NCBI GenBank assembly: GCA_902802585.1
Contig: CADCMR010000006.1
Location: 1-64,000 of the forward strand
DNA length: 64,000 nucleotides
Source of the DNA: an uncultured bacterium
GTDB taxonomy: Bacteria; Verrucomicrobiota; Lentisphaeria; Victivallales; UBA1829
Direction of reading: 5' to 3'
Below the pieces are notes generated by a model. It made no database searches, was not told the DNA's origin, and saw only the letters and a program-made list of their open reading frames with translations. Positions within the stretch are counted from its first letter, which is position 1. Each line of letters opens with the position of its first letter. Positions 15,904 to 24,617 of this stretch are shown one piece after another. A program made the position numbers and the translations under genes.

Positions 15904-15955
15904 GTATAAGCCGGAAACAGGCTGTTCCGAACAGAAAAACATCATCATTTCCGCC

Positions 15956-17464
15956 ATGAAAACAATCCCACAGACAGTCCGCGACCTGCCGCCCGTTGTA
16001 CGGTTCCTGGGCATAATCATTCTGCTCCAGCTCGTGCTGTGGACGCTCGTGCCGAGCCTGCTGTATACCGTCCTGCCGCTGGACTCGCTCGAAGCGGCGG
16101 CGTGGGGCAGCGGGTTCTCGCTCGGCAACGCGAAGCATCCGCCGCTCACCGGGTGGATCGCCGGGCTGACGGCGTCCGCGACCGGGCACGCCGACTGGCC
16201 GTTCTACCTTTTGAGTCAGCTGTGCGTGACGGGCGGGATGGCGTGCATCTACTTTATGGCGCGCGAGTTTTTCGGGCGGGAGGAATCCGCGCTGGCGGCG
16301 CTGGCGCCGCAGTTCATTTTCTACTACAACGTCACGACACCGGAGTTCAACGTGAACCTGCCGATGCTGCTGCTCTGGCCGGCGGCGGCGCTGTGCTTCG
16401 TCCGGGCGTACAAACACGACCGGATCCGCGATTGGATCCTGCTGGGCGTCTGCTCCGGGCTGTGCTTCCTCTGCAAATACTATTCCGTGCTGCTTTTCCT
16501 GTCGTTCGGGGTGTTCCTGCTGATCTCGAAGGAACGCCGCCGCCTCATCCTGGGCGCGGGTCCGTGGATCGCCGCCGCGAGCGCATGCCTGGTAGTCCTG
16601 CCTCACATGATGTGGGCGCTGACCGGCGGCCTCGCGATGATGGAGGAATACGTGGAGAGCCGCATGACGTTCTCGCCGGACGCCTCGTGGTTCCATCGGC
16701 ACATCGCCGGAGTGCTGGTCATCCTCGGCAACGCCGCATTGGTCGTTCTGATCCCGTTCGGGACGTTTCTGCTGGCGCGGGCGGGCTTCCGTCCGGCACA
16801 ACTGGAGCGTCCCCGTTTGCCCGCCGATCCGTCATGCCGCGAAGCCGCGCTTTTCTCCGTCGTCATGATGGGCGTGCCGCTGCTCGTTCTGACCGGGATC
16901 GGACTCTCCGGCAACGCGGTCCGCGCGATGTGGCTGGTGCCGCTCTTCTTCCCGCTCGGTATCCTGATGACGGCGCTGTATCCTGCGGAATGGACGCCGA
17001 AGCAGACCTGGTGGTTCCGCCTGGAAATCGCCGCGTTCTTCACCGCGTGCCTGATCGGCGTCGCGGTCGCCGGGACGGTGCACTCCACCAACCGCAAGAA
17101 CTTCCCCGCGAAACGGTTCGCGGCGGACGTGTCGCGCCTGTACGAGGAAAAGACGGGTCGCAAGCTGGAGATCATGATCGGCGACGCGTGGGCGTCCGGG
17201 CTGATGCGCCACTACGCGCCCGGCCATCCGCAGGGGTGCATCTGGGACAACCGCGGCGAAGTGGAACGTCTCGGTCCGATGCTGAGGCGGTGCGGCGGGC
17301 TTGCCGTTTCGGACGATCCGAAGGACATCGAATTTGCCGTGGAGCATTTCGGGACGCCGGACTCGCCGCGCATGTCGCTGGAAATCGAATACAGCGCCCT
17401 GCTCGGGCAAAAACGCACGAAAACAATCAATCTGGCGTTTTTAGACAGTTCGGCGGCAAAATAA
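15956..17464 (+). CDS. GT39/ArnT-like membrane glycosyltransferase
   Basis: About 502 residues with roughly ten membrane helices. The first periplasmic loop LPLDSLEAAAWGSGFSLGNAKHPPLTGW holds the acidic and HPP elements typical of GT-C enzymes of the ArnT/PMT family, which use polyprenyl-phosphate sugars outside the inner membrane. A soluble C-terminal part (about 400-500) follows. ATG 15956 is chosen because the upstream ATG at 15872 lies inside the hisG terminator; no strong ribosome site is present. The probable product is an envelope lipid or glycan modified with a sugar. Acceptor and sugar are unknown. Confidence 0.8.
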   Translation: MKTIPQTVRDLPPVVRFLGIIILLQLVLWTLVPSLLYTVLPLDSLEAAAWGSGFSLGNAKHPPLTGWIAGLTASATGHADWPFYLLSQLCVTGGMACIYFMAREFFGREESALAALAPQFIFYYNVTTPEFNVNLPMLLLWPAAALCFVRAYKHDRIRDWILLGVCSGLCFLCKYYSVLLFLSFGVFLLISKERRRLILGAGPWIAAASACLVVLPHMMWALTGGLAMMEEYVESRMTFSPDASWFHRHIAGVLVILGNAALVVLIPFGTFLLARAGFRPAQLERPRLPADPSCREAALFSVVMMGVPLLVLTGIGLSGNAVRAMWLVPLFFPLGILMTALYPAEWTPKQTWWFRLEIAAFFTACLIGVAVAGTVHSTNRKNFPAKRFAADVSRLYEEKTGRKLEIMIGDAWASGLMRHYAPGHPQGCIWDNRGEVERLGPMLRRCGGLAVSDDPKDIEFAVEHFGTPDSPRMSLEIEYSALLGQKRTKTINLAFLDSSAAK

Positions 17465-17477
17465 TTGCGAATCCGGG

Positions 17478-17506
17478 TTGATTCCGACGCAGGAGTGTGT
17501 TATATT
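17478..17506 (+). promoter_or_regulatory. Promoter of the aas-queC-queE-folE unit
   Basis: TTGATT (17478-17483), 17-base spacer, TATATT (17501-17506). Confidence 0.7.
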
Positions 17507-17602
17507 ATATAGATATACCAAACCGGCGCATGAGTTCCTTGCGGCCGGGTCCCGGGTCCGGAAACTTCAACCAATGCCAACGATCATCAGGAGTCCCCTC
17601 CT

Positions 17603-19879
17603 TTGAATACTCTGCTTATTGTCCTGAGCTGTCTTACGGCGGTCCTGCTCGTGTGGGCCGTCCTGCTGGTCTGTTTTCCGTACGAAGTCTTCAAGTTCAT
17701 CATCATGATCCTGCGCCACACGTGCTTCGTGGAGCGGTTCGACGGGGAGGAAAATGTTCCGAAGACGGGTCCGGCGGTCTTCGTGGCAAACCATGTCTCG
17801 ATCTTCGACTCGTTCATCATGATGGCGATCACGAAGCGGAAGATCCACTTCATGATGCACACGGAGTTCTACCACATGAAGTTCTGGGGACCGCTCTTCC
17901 GCCGGATGGGTGTGATCGAGGTGCCCGGTCCCGGTCCCAAGAAGATGCAGGCGTTCATGCAGCGGACCAAGCAGCTGCTCCAGGACGGCGAACTGATCTG
18001 CATGTTCCCCGAGGGCGGCGTGTCCGGCAACGGCCTGATTCTGCGGTTCAAGAAAGGTCTTTCGCGGATTCTTCCCGCGGACCGCGACGTGCCGGTCCTG
18101 CCGGTGCGCATCGGCATGCTCTGGGGCAGCATGTTCCCGTACTACAAGGGGCATTTTCACTTCATCATGCCGCGCCAGTTCCCGATCCCGGTGGCTGTGG
18201 CAATCGGCAAGCGCATCAGCCCGGACATCACGCCGTTCCAGCTCCGCCAGCTCATCTCCGAGATGGGCGCGGACGTGGAGAGCGAGGGATTCCCGAGCGA
18301 ACGCACCATCCACTACGCCTTCGCGCGCCAGGTGCGCCGCCACCCGTTCCACTGCATGTACAAGGACGCGGACAAGGAGGGGCCGAAGGACCTGGACACG
18401 CTCATCAAGGCGCTGATTTTCTCTCGCGTGATCCGGAAGCTGGACGAGAAGAACGACAGCAAGTACATCGGCGTGCTCCTGCCGAACTGCGTGAACGCCG
18501 CCATCGTGCTTTACGGCGTGCTGTTCGCCGACCGCATCCCGGCAATCCTGAACTATTCCGTTGGCGAGGCGGTGCGCCGGGCGTCCGTCGAGAAGGCGGG
18601 CATCAAGCTCATCCTCACAAGCCGGAAATTCCTCGACAAGCTGAAACTCCAGCCGACGCCGGAAATGTTCCTGCTGGAGGACATCCGCCCGTACATTACG
18701 AAGGGCATCAAGTACACGGCAATCCTCGACGCCATCCTGCTGCCCTCGCGCCTTCTGATGTGCCAGTATGCGCCAAAGACGTGGCGCGACAGCCTGAACG
18801 ACGCCGTGCTGCTGTTCTCCAGCGGATCCACCGGAATGCCGAAGGGGATCATGCTGACCCACCACAACCTGAACTCGAATTTCTTCAATTTCTGGCGCAC
18901 CGTGAACTGGACGCCGCACGACACGACCGTCGGCAACCTGCCGCTCTTCCACGCGTTCGGGTTCATGATCGGGTTCGTACTGCCGAGCCTGTGCGGCACG
19001 CGCGTGACGTTCCTGCTGAATCCGCTGGACGCGCAGGGCGTGTGCAACGCGGTGGAGAAAGACAAGCTGACGCTTCTGATCGCCACGCCGACGTTCCTGC
19101 AGACCTACATGCGCAAACTGAAGCCGGGCCAGTTCAAGTCGCTCCGCTTCATCATCACCGGCGCGGAGAAGCTCCGCAGCGACATTTCCGAGAAGGTCAA
19201 GGAGATGACCGGGCTGACCGTGACCGAGGGCTTCGGCTGCACCGAACTCTCCCCCATCGTCGCCATCAACCTCGCGCCGTCCATCTTCACGCTCGGCCGC
19301 GAGTGCGGCCGCCCCGGCAGCATCGGCGCGCCTCTGCCCGGCATCCACGTGAAAATCGTCGATCCCGACACGTTCGAGGAGCTGCCGGAGAACACGCCCG
19401 GCCTGATGCTCGTGAAGGGGGGTCTTGTGATGAAGGGCTACCTCGGCGAACCCGAACTTACAGCGAAAGTCATCAAGAACGGCTATTACAACACGGGCGA
19501 CATCGCCACGATGGCGTCGGACGGCTACATCACGATCACCGGCCGCCTCTCGCGCTTCTCCAAGATCGCCGGCGAAATGGTCCCGCACGAGCTCGTCGAA
19601 ATGACCGTGAGCGAGATCATCGGCAGCGAATCGCACGACGTGGCTGTGACCGGCGCGCCAGACGCGAAACGCGGCGAACGCCTTGTGGTGTTCTATTCGA
19701 ATCCGAATCTGGTCCCGGAAAAGGTCATCGAGGAGCTTCAGAAGAAGAACGTGCCGCCGCTCTGGATCCCGAAGGTCCCGGATTTCGTCAAGCTCGAACG
19801 CATCCCGCTGCTCGGTTCCGGTAAGCTCGACCTCCAGACCATCAACAAGCTCGCCCGCGAACACGGCGACAAGATCTGA
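17603..19879 (+). CDS. aas: Aas-like fusion: lysophospholipid acyltransferase plus acyl-ACP/CoA ligase
   Basis: 758 residues. After an N-terminal membrane segment (about 1-30) comes a PlsC-type acyltransferase (about 40-230) with NHVSIFD (the HX4D catalytic motif, near residue 64) and FPEGGVS. A second part (about 270-758) is an AMP-binding ligase with LLFSSGSTGMPKG near 403-415, GFGCTELSP, YYNTGDIA and the C-terminal lysine in GSGKLDL. E. coli Aas has the same two-part plan and re-acylates lysophosphatidylethanolamine. The start is TTG at 17603, supported by AGGAG eight to nine bases upstream. It is followed after 15 bases by queC. Confidence 0.9.
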   Translation: MNTLLIVLSCLTAVLLVWAVLLVCFPYEVFKFIIMILRHTCFVERFDGEENVPKTGPAVFVANHVSIFDSFIMMAITKRKIHFMMHTEFYHMKFWGPLFRRMGVIEVPGPGPKKMQAFMQRTKQLLQDGELICMFPEGGVSGNGLILRFKKGLSRILPADRDVPVLPVRIGMLWGSMFPYYKGHFHFIMPRQFPIPVAVAIGKRISPDITPFQLRQLISEMGADVESEGFPSERTIHYAFARQVRRHPFHCMYKDADKEGPKDLDTLIKALIFSRVIRKLDEKNDSKYIGVLLPNCVNAAIVLYGVLFADRIPAILNYSVGEAVRRASVEKAGIKLILTSRKFLDKLKLQPTPEMFLLEDIRPYITKGIKYTAILDAILLPSRLLMCQYAPKTWRDSLNDAVLLFSSGSTGMPKGIMLTHHNLNSNFFNFWRTVNWTPHDTTVGNLPLFHAFGFMIGFVLPSLCGTRVTFLLNPLDAQGVCNAVEKDKLTLLIATPTFLQTYMRKLKPGQFKSLRFIITGAEKLRSDISEKVKEMTGLTVTEGFGCTELSPIVAINLAPSIFTLGRECGRPGSIGAPLPGIHVKIVDPDTFEELPENTPGLMLVKGGLVMKGYLGEPELTAKVIKNGYYNTGDIATMASDGYITITGRLSRFSKIAGEMVPHELVEMTVSEIIGSESHDVAVTGAPDAKRGERLVVFYSNPNLVPEKVIEELQKKNVPPLWIPKVPDFVKLERIPLLGSGKLDLQTINKLAREHGDKI

Positions 19880-19894
19880 AGGAGACGGGGCAGC

Positions 19895-20560
19895 ATGGAC
19901 AGCCGGTACGCGCTCGTCGTTTTCTCAGGCGGGATGGACAGCACCACGGCGTTGCTGTGGGCGCGCCGCGAGTTCGCCGGCGTCTCCGCGGTCTCATTTT
20001 CCTACGGCGCCAAGCACAACGCGCGCGAACTGGCGGCGGCGAGCATAATCTGCCGCAAGCTCAACATTCCGCGCCTCGAAATCCCGCTCGACTTCATCGG
20101 AAAATACTTCCATTCGTCCCTGCTCAAGACGGGCGGCAGCATCCCGGAGGGCGCGTACAACGAGGCAAACATGGCGTCGACCGTGGTGCCGTTCCGCAAC
20201 GGCATCATGCTGGCGGCGGCCGCGGGGCTCGCGGAGGATTCCGGGTATTCCGCGGTTATTCTCGGCAACCACACCGGCGATCATGCGATCTACCCCGACT
20301 GCCGTCCCGAGTTCATCGACGGCATGGCGCGCGCGATCGGGACGGGGACCGCGGGCAAGGTGAGGCTCCTGTCGCCGTTCTGCAATATGACGAAGGGACA
20401 GATTGCTTCGCTCGGCGCTTCGCTCGGCGTCGATTTCTCCCTCACCTGGAGCTGTTACAACGGCCGCGAGAAACACTGCGGCAAATGCGGCACCTGCCGC
20501 GAACGCAAGGACGCGTTCCGCGAGGCGGGAATCCCCGATCCGACCGAGTACGAGGACTGA
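19895..20560 (+). CDS. queC: 7-cyano-7-deazaguanine synthase
   Basis: 221 residues. It converts 7-carboxy-7-deazaguanine to preQ0 with ATP and ammonia in queuosine synthesis. The PP-loop VVFSGGMDSTTAL binds ATP. FSYGAKHNARE, VVPFRNGIMLAAAAGLAE and the C-terminal zinc site (TWSCYNGREKHCGKCGTCRERKDAF, four Cys) are all complete. It is six bases from queE. GGAG precedes the ATG. Confidence 0.96.
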   Translation: MDSRYALVVFSGGMDSTTALLWARREFAGVSAVSFSYGAKHNARELAAASIICRKLNIPRLEIPLDFIGKYFHSSLLKTGGSIPEGAYNEANMASTVVPFRNGIMLAAAAGLAEDSGYSAVILGNHTGDHAIYPDCRPEFIDGMARAIGTGTAGKVRLLSPFCNMTKGQIASLGASLGVDFSLTWSCYNGREKHCGKCGTCRERKDAFREAGIPDPTEYED

Positions 20561-20566
20561 CGCGCC

Positions 20567-21145
20567 ATGTACAAATACCGCGTCAACGAGCTTTTCTATT
20601 CCATCCAGGGCGAAGGCGAGTTCGCCGGGGCTCCCGCCGTCTTCGTGCGGTTCTCCGGCTGCAACCTCAGCTGCCCCTGGTGCGACACCGACCATTCGCA
20701 CGGCGAGGAAATGACGCGCGACGAGCTGGAATCCGCCGTGCGCAAGCTTCTTGCGGGGCGCGACGGCGCGATCATCGTGCTGACCGGGGGCGAACCCGCG
20801 CTCCAGCTTCACGACGACGAGCCGCTCTTCCAGGGCTTTGCCCGTTTCCTCTGCATTGAAACGAACGGCACGCTGCCCGTGCCCGGCTGGGTCGACTGGG
20901 TCACGGTTTCCCCGAAAAATGAACTCAAGCCCATCGTCCCGCGCCCAAATGAACTGAAATTCGTGTTCGAACCGGAACACATCCCGTATTATCTCTCCAT
21001 GCGGGAGGCTGACTGCATCCTGAACATCCAGCCTCTCGCCCGGAAGGACGGCACCAGCAACCTGCCCGAAGCGATTGATTTCGTGCTCGCCCATCCGCGT
21101 TTCAAATTATCCGTGCAGCTGCACAAAATGATAGGAGTTCGTTGA
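20567..21145 (+). CDS. queE: 7-carboxy-7-deazaguanine synthase (radical SAM)
   Basis: 192 residues, a compact QueE. It converts 6-carboxytetrahydropterin to 7-carboxy-7-deazaguanine. The N-terminus [20 protein letters not shown] precedes the cluster motif [13 protein letters not shown] (CX3CX2C), and [10 protein letters not shown] is the SAM-binding GGEP segment. LKFVFEPEH and the short C-terminus are normal for the family. The stop abuts the folE ribosome site. No queD is found between or beside these genes. Confidence 0.95.
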   Translation: MYKYRVNELFYSIQGEGEFAGAPAVFVRFSGCNLSCPWCDTDHSHGEEMTRDELESAVRKLLAGRDGAIIVLTGGEPALQLHDDEPLFQGFARFLCIETNGTLPVPGWVDWVTVSPKNELKPIVPRPNELKFVFEPEHIPYYLSMREADCILNIQPLARKDGTSNLPEAIDFVLAHPRFKLSVQLHKMIGVR

Positions 21146-21146
21146 T

Positions 21147-21755
21147 ATGCCCAGAAAGGCAGTTACCCCGCGTCCGGCGGCGACCGAACGCGACCGGCGG
21201 ATGGAACAGCTCGTGTCGAGCTTCTTCCAGATCATCGGCGAGGACGGTTCCCGCGAGGGGCTCGTCGAAACGCCTGCCCGTGTCCGGCTGGCCGCGGACG
21301 AGATCTTCTCCGGCTACCGCCAGGACCCGAAGAAAATCCTGAAGACCTTCACCCAGGACGTGTGCAAGGAGATGGTCATCCTCAAGAACTGCGAGTTCTA
21401 TTCCACGTGCGAACACCACCTGTTCCCGTTCTTCGGCCATATCTCCGTCGCGTACCTGCCGAACGGACGCATCGTCGGCATCTCGAAGCTCGCCCGCCTC
21501 GTGGACTGTTTCGCGCGCCGGTTGCAGATCCAGGAACGCATGACCGCCCAGATCGCCGATGCCATCGAGGACGTGCTTGGCGCGCGCGGCGTGTACGTGA
21601 TGTGCGAAGCCACCCACTTCTGCATGACCAGCCGCGGCATCCGCAAGCAGGACGCCAGCATGGTGACATCCGCCATCCGCGGCGCCTTCGAGAAGAGTGA
21701 ATCGCTCCGCCTGGAGTTTCTCGCCGCCGTGACCGGAAGCATCTCCGTCAAATAA
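21147..21755 (+). CDS. folE: GTP cyclohydrolase I
   Basis: 202 residues. It forms dihydroneopterin triphosphate from GTP, feeding both folate and queuosine synthesis. The zinc and catalytic residues are in [20 protein letters not shown], with the second zinc cysteine in [21 protein letters not shown], and the [20 protein letters not shown] helix is intact. AGGAG lies inside the end of queE. Its place behind queC-queE suggests it serves queuosine precursor supply. Confidence 0.96.
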   Translation: MPRKAVTPRPAATERDRRMEQLVSSFFQIIGEDGSREGLVETPARVRLAADEIFSGYRQDPKKILKTFTQDVCKEMVILKNCEFYSTCEHHLFPFFGHISVAYLPNGRIVGISKLARLVDCFARRLQIQERMTAQIADAIEDVLGARGVYVMCEATHFCMTSRGIRKQDASMVTSAIRGAFEKSESLRLEFLAAVTGSISVK

Positions 21756-21833
21756 CTTTTTCTGAACAGAAAAAGGGAGCCGCGCGCCGCGATAATGCGA
21801 TGTGACGCGGGAACGCCGGACGCCGGCAAAAAG

Positions 21834-21858
21834 CGGAAAGAACACTTTTCCGTTTTTT
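21834..21858 (+). terminator. Terminator after folE
   Basis: CGGAAA / TTTCCG hairpin followed by TTTTTT. A second palindrome, CTTTTTCTG-AA-CAGAAAAAG, lies just after the stop (21756-21775). Confidence 0.6.
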
Positions 21859-21883
21859 CAGCGAAAGAAAGCCGGAAAACGAC

Positions 21884-21912
21884 TTGATTTTGCTCCGGGA
21901 AGACTGTATATT
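21884..21912 (+). promoter_or_regulatory. Promoter of thyX
   Basis: TTGATT (21884-21889), 17-base spacer, TATATT (21907-21912). Confidence 0.7.
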
Positions 21913-21968
21913 GATGCGGAACTTTTTAAAATCGTTTTTTATCTCTTCAAGCGGAAGGATCGACTGAA

Positions 21969-22670
21969 ATGGCTCTGACACATGTGAACGTGCCACCGGA
22001 AAACCATGTGAAGGTACTCGACGGACAAGGCTGGGTGGGACTCATCGACACGCTCGGCACCGAAACCACGATCGTGAACGCCGCGCGTGTTTCGTTCGGC
22101 AAGATCCGGCAGGAAATGGACGAGCGCGACGTGGCGCTGCTGCACTACCTGATCGAAAACCGCCACACCAGCCCGCTGGAGCACATCGTCTTCACGTTCA
22201 GCGTGCACTGCCCGCTCTTCGTGCGCGGCCAGTGGCACCGCCACCGCACCTGGTCGTACAACGAGATTTCGCGCCGCTACACGGAGATCGATATGGAATT
22301 CTACGTGCCGCCGAAACTCCGCAAGCAGGCGGAGAACAACCGCCAGGCGTCCGTCGCCTGCGAGGACTTCGACGACGCCGCGCTCCGCGACCTCATCCGC
22401 GCCCAGAACGAACAGTCGCTGAAAGCCTACGAATCCCTGCTCGCCGCCGGCGTCTGCCGCGAACAGGCGCGCGGAGTGCTCTCCCAGAACATGATGGTCA
22501 CGTTCTGGGGCACGGTCGACCTGAGCAACCTGATCCATTTCCTGGAGCTGCGCGACAGCGAACACGCCCAGTGGGAAATCCGCGAATACGCAAAAGCTAT
22601 CAAGAAGCTGATCAAGCCCGTGGTCCCGCACGTCGCCGAATACTACGAATCCAAGGGCGAAGTCTGGTGA
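21969..22670 (+). CDS. thyX: Flavin-dependent thymidylate synthase
   Basis: 233 residues. It makes dTMP from dUMP using FAD, NADPH and methylene-THF. The ThyX signature RHRTWSYNEISRRY (RHRxxSxNExSxRY) is complete. The flavin/nucleotide contacts ARVSFGK and SPLEHIVFTF and the C-terminal NLIHFLELRDSEHAQWEIREYA segment are present. Because ThyX does not make dihydrofolate, organisms with it often lack DHFR. GGAAGGA lies 10 bases upstream. It probably co-transcribes the membrane glycosyltransferase 25 bases downstream. Confidence 0.97.
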   Translation: MALTHVNVPPENHVKVLDGQGWVGLIDTLGTETTIVNAARVSFGKIRQEMDERDVALLHYLIENRHTSPLEHIVFTFSVHCPLFVRGQWHRHRTWSYNEISRRYTEIDMEFYVPPKLRKQAENNRQASVACEDFDDAALRDLIRAQNEQSLKAYESLLAAGVCREQARGVLSQNMMVTFWGTVDLSNLIHFLELRDSEHAQWEIREYAKAIKKLIKPVVPHVAEYYESKGEVW

Positions 22671-22695
22671 CGCCCATTTTCCACGGGGCGGCTGA

Positions 22696-24585
22696 ATGAC
22701 CGAATATCTGGCGCAGCTCTGCGGCGGAATCCTCCCCGCCATGCTCGTGGCGCTCGCCTTCACGGCGGGATTCGCGGGGACCGGCTACGGGTTCCTGCGC
22801 GTCTGCGGCCTCGGACGCGGCATGATGCACAGACTGACTCTTTGGCTGGTCTCGGTCGCCGCCGGATTCGCCGTCTGCGCGTTCTTCTGCGCCGCCGTCC
22901 TGATGAGCCTCGGCACGGGCACGCTCCCGTGCGTCCTCTGCCTGTTTCCCGTCCTCGCCGGAGTCGGCTGCCTGGTCCGCTTCCGCAAAGAGATTATTCC
23001 GCCTTTTTCCGTCCGGAACCGGATGCCGTTCGCGGTCCTGATCGTCCTGGTCCCCCTGCTCTTCCTGTCGATCGGGGCATTCCAGTATCCCGCGAGCTGG
23101 GATGAATGCGTGTACCAGCTCGCCGTGCCGGAACGCTGGCTCGCCGACGGACGCGTCCTGCTGTACCGCGACCTGCCGTATTCCGGATTCCCGATGCTTC
23201 CGCAGTTCCTGTACGTACCGATGATGAAGTTCGGCGGGCTTGCGGCGGTCAAGTTCCTGCTGTACGGCGGCGCGGCGAGCTTTTTCGCCTCGCTGACGCT
23301 TCTGGCGTGTGGCGGTATCCGGCGTAACCTGTTCGCGGCAAGTGTCTTCGCTGGGTCGTTCCTGATTGCGCCGCTGATGGTCCATGTGCTGATCTCCGGC
23401 TATGTCGAGCCTCTGATGGGGTCGCTCCTTGCCGCCGGGCTTCTGCTCGCGGACGCCGCGTTGAAAGCCCCCGGCAAACGCTCCGAATCGCCCGGATTCG
23501 CCGCCGCGTGCGGGATTCTGGCGGGAGCAATGGCGGCGATCAAGCTGACCGGAGGATTCGCCGGAGCCGCGCTGCTGCTGTACATCCTGCTGCGGAAACG
23601 CTCCGGGCACATCCGGTTCGCGCTCGTTTTCGCGCTTGCGAGCGCGCTCTTTGCCCTGCTCTTCTACCAACGCCCGTGGATTGCGACGGGCAATCCGTGC
23701 TATCCGTACCTCGCGAATATCTTCGGTTCGCCGGAGGCGATGACCTCGGAATTCCATCATCAGCTCGGCACGGCAAAGTTCGCCGGTGTCTCCGTCGTGA
23801 CCGTCATCCTGCTCCTGCCGGGGTTGACGTTTCCCGCGCTTTCCCGGATGTTCGACGGCGTGTACGGTCTCCAGGTGCTGCTGTGGGCGTTCCTCGCCCT
23901 GACCGCGCTCTGGCGCCGCCCGAAACGCGTATGTGCCGCGCTCCTGCCGCTGCTGTTCCTCGTCGGCTCATGGATGCTGAGCTCCCCGCAGGCTCGCTTC
24001 CTGATCCCCGCGCTGGCGTTACTCGCGCTGGTCATGCGCGACACATTCCCGATCGTTCGCGGACGCGCCGGACGCATCGTCCTGTGGACCGCCGTCGCGT
24101 TTTCCGTGTTCTCCTTCCCGCCGTCCGTCGTTTCCTCCTACGGCGCGAATCTGCGCGCGACGGCTTCGGGCGGGGACGGACGGCGCGACGTCCTGTACGG
24201 ACGCACCGGAGACAGCATGCTGCCCGCCGTGTACCTATTGAACGAACAGCTCGCGGAAGACGGCGGGAAATGCCTGCTGGTCCTGGAGGAGCGCACGCTG
24301 TATTTTCCGCGCGTTTGCGAGATCGGCACGCCGTTTTTTCAGGACAAGTATTTCCCCGGCGGCACGATCCCGGACGCCGACGGCATGTTGAAACTTCTCG
24401 ACGATGGCGGATTCACGTGTCTGTATGTCCGGCAGCCCGAGCGTAACCCGGATTATCTGCCGCAATTCGCGGCGCTTTGGGCGGACGACATGCGGGCGTC
24501 GCTGGATACGCTGGTAAAACGCGGCGCCCTTAAACGCGAGGAGATGCCAGGCGGCGCGGAATTGTTCACGCGGATCCGCCGCTGA
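22696..24585 (+). CDS. GT-C-fold membrane protein, probable glycosyltransferase
   Basis: 629 residues with about a dozen membrane helices over the first 460 residues and a soluble C-terminal domain. The first large loop, FQYPASWDECVYQLAVPERW, has an acidic pair (WDE) where GT-C enzymes keep their catalytic aspartate, and LPYSGFPMLPQFLYVPMM follows as in GT39-like proteins. The C-terminal part contains CLLVLEERTLYFPRVCEIG, resembling the periplasmic domains of such enzymes. Donor and acceptor are unknown. It converges on the MATE gene, with 32 bases between stops. Confidence 0.7.
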   Translation: MTEYLAQLCGGILPAMLVALAFTAGFAGTGYGFLRVCGLGRGMMHRLTLWLVSVAAGFAVCAFFCAAVLMSLGTGTLPCVLCLFPVLAGVGCLVRFRKEIIPPFSVRNRMPFAVLIVLVPLLFLSIGAFQYPASWDECVYQLAVPERWLADGRVLLYRDLPYSGFPMLPQFLYVPMMKFGGLAAVKFLLYGGAASFFASLTLLACGGIRRNLFAASVFAGSFLIAPLMVHVLISGYVEPLMGSLLAAGLLLADAALKAPGKRSESPGFAAACGILAGAMAAIKLTGGFAGAALLLYILLRKRSGHIRFALVFALASALFALLFYQRPWIATGNPCYPYLANIFGSPEAMTSEFHHQLGTAKFAGVSVVTVILLLPGLTFPALSRMFDGVYGLQVLLWAFLALTALWRRPKRVCAALLPLLFLVGSWMLSSPQARFLIPALALLALVMRDTFPIVRGRAGRIVLWTAVAFSVFSFPPSVVSSYGANLRATASGGDGRRDVLYGRTGDSMLPAVYLLNEQLAEDGGKCLLVLEERTLYFPRVCEIGTPFFQDKYFPGGTIPDADGMLKLLDDGGFTCLYVRQPERNPDYLPQFAALWADDMRASLDTLVKRGALKREEMPGGAELFTRIRR

Positions 24586-24617
24586 TTCCCACTTCTTTCC
24601 CCTCCGGGAACCCGCCG

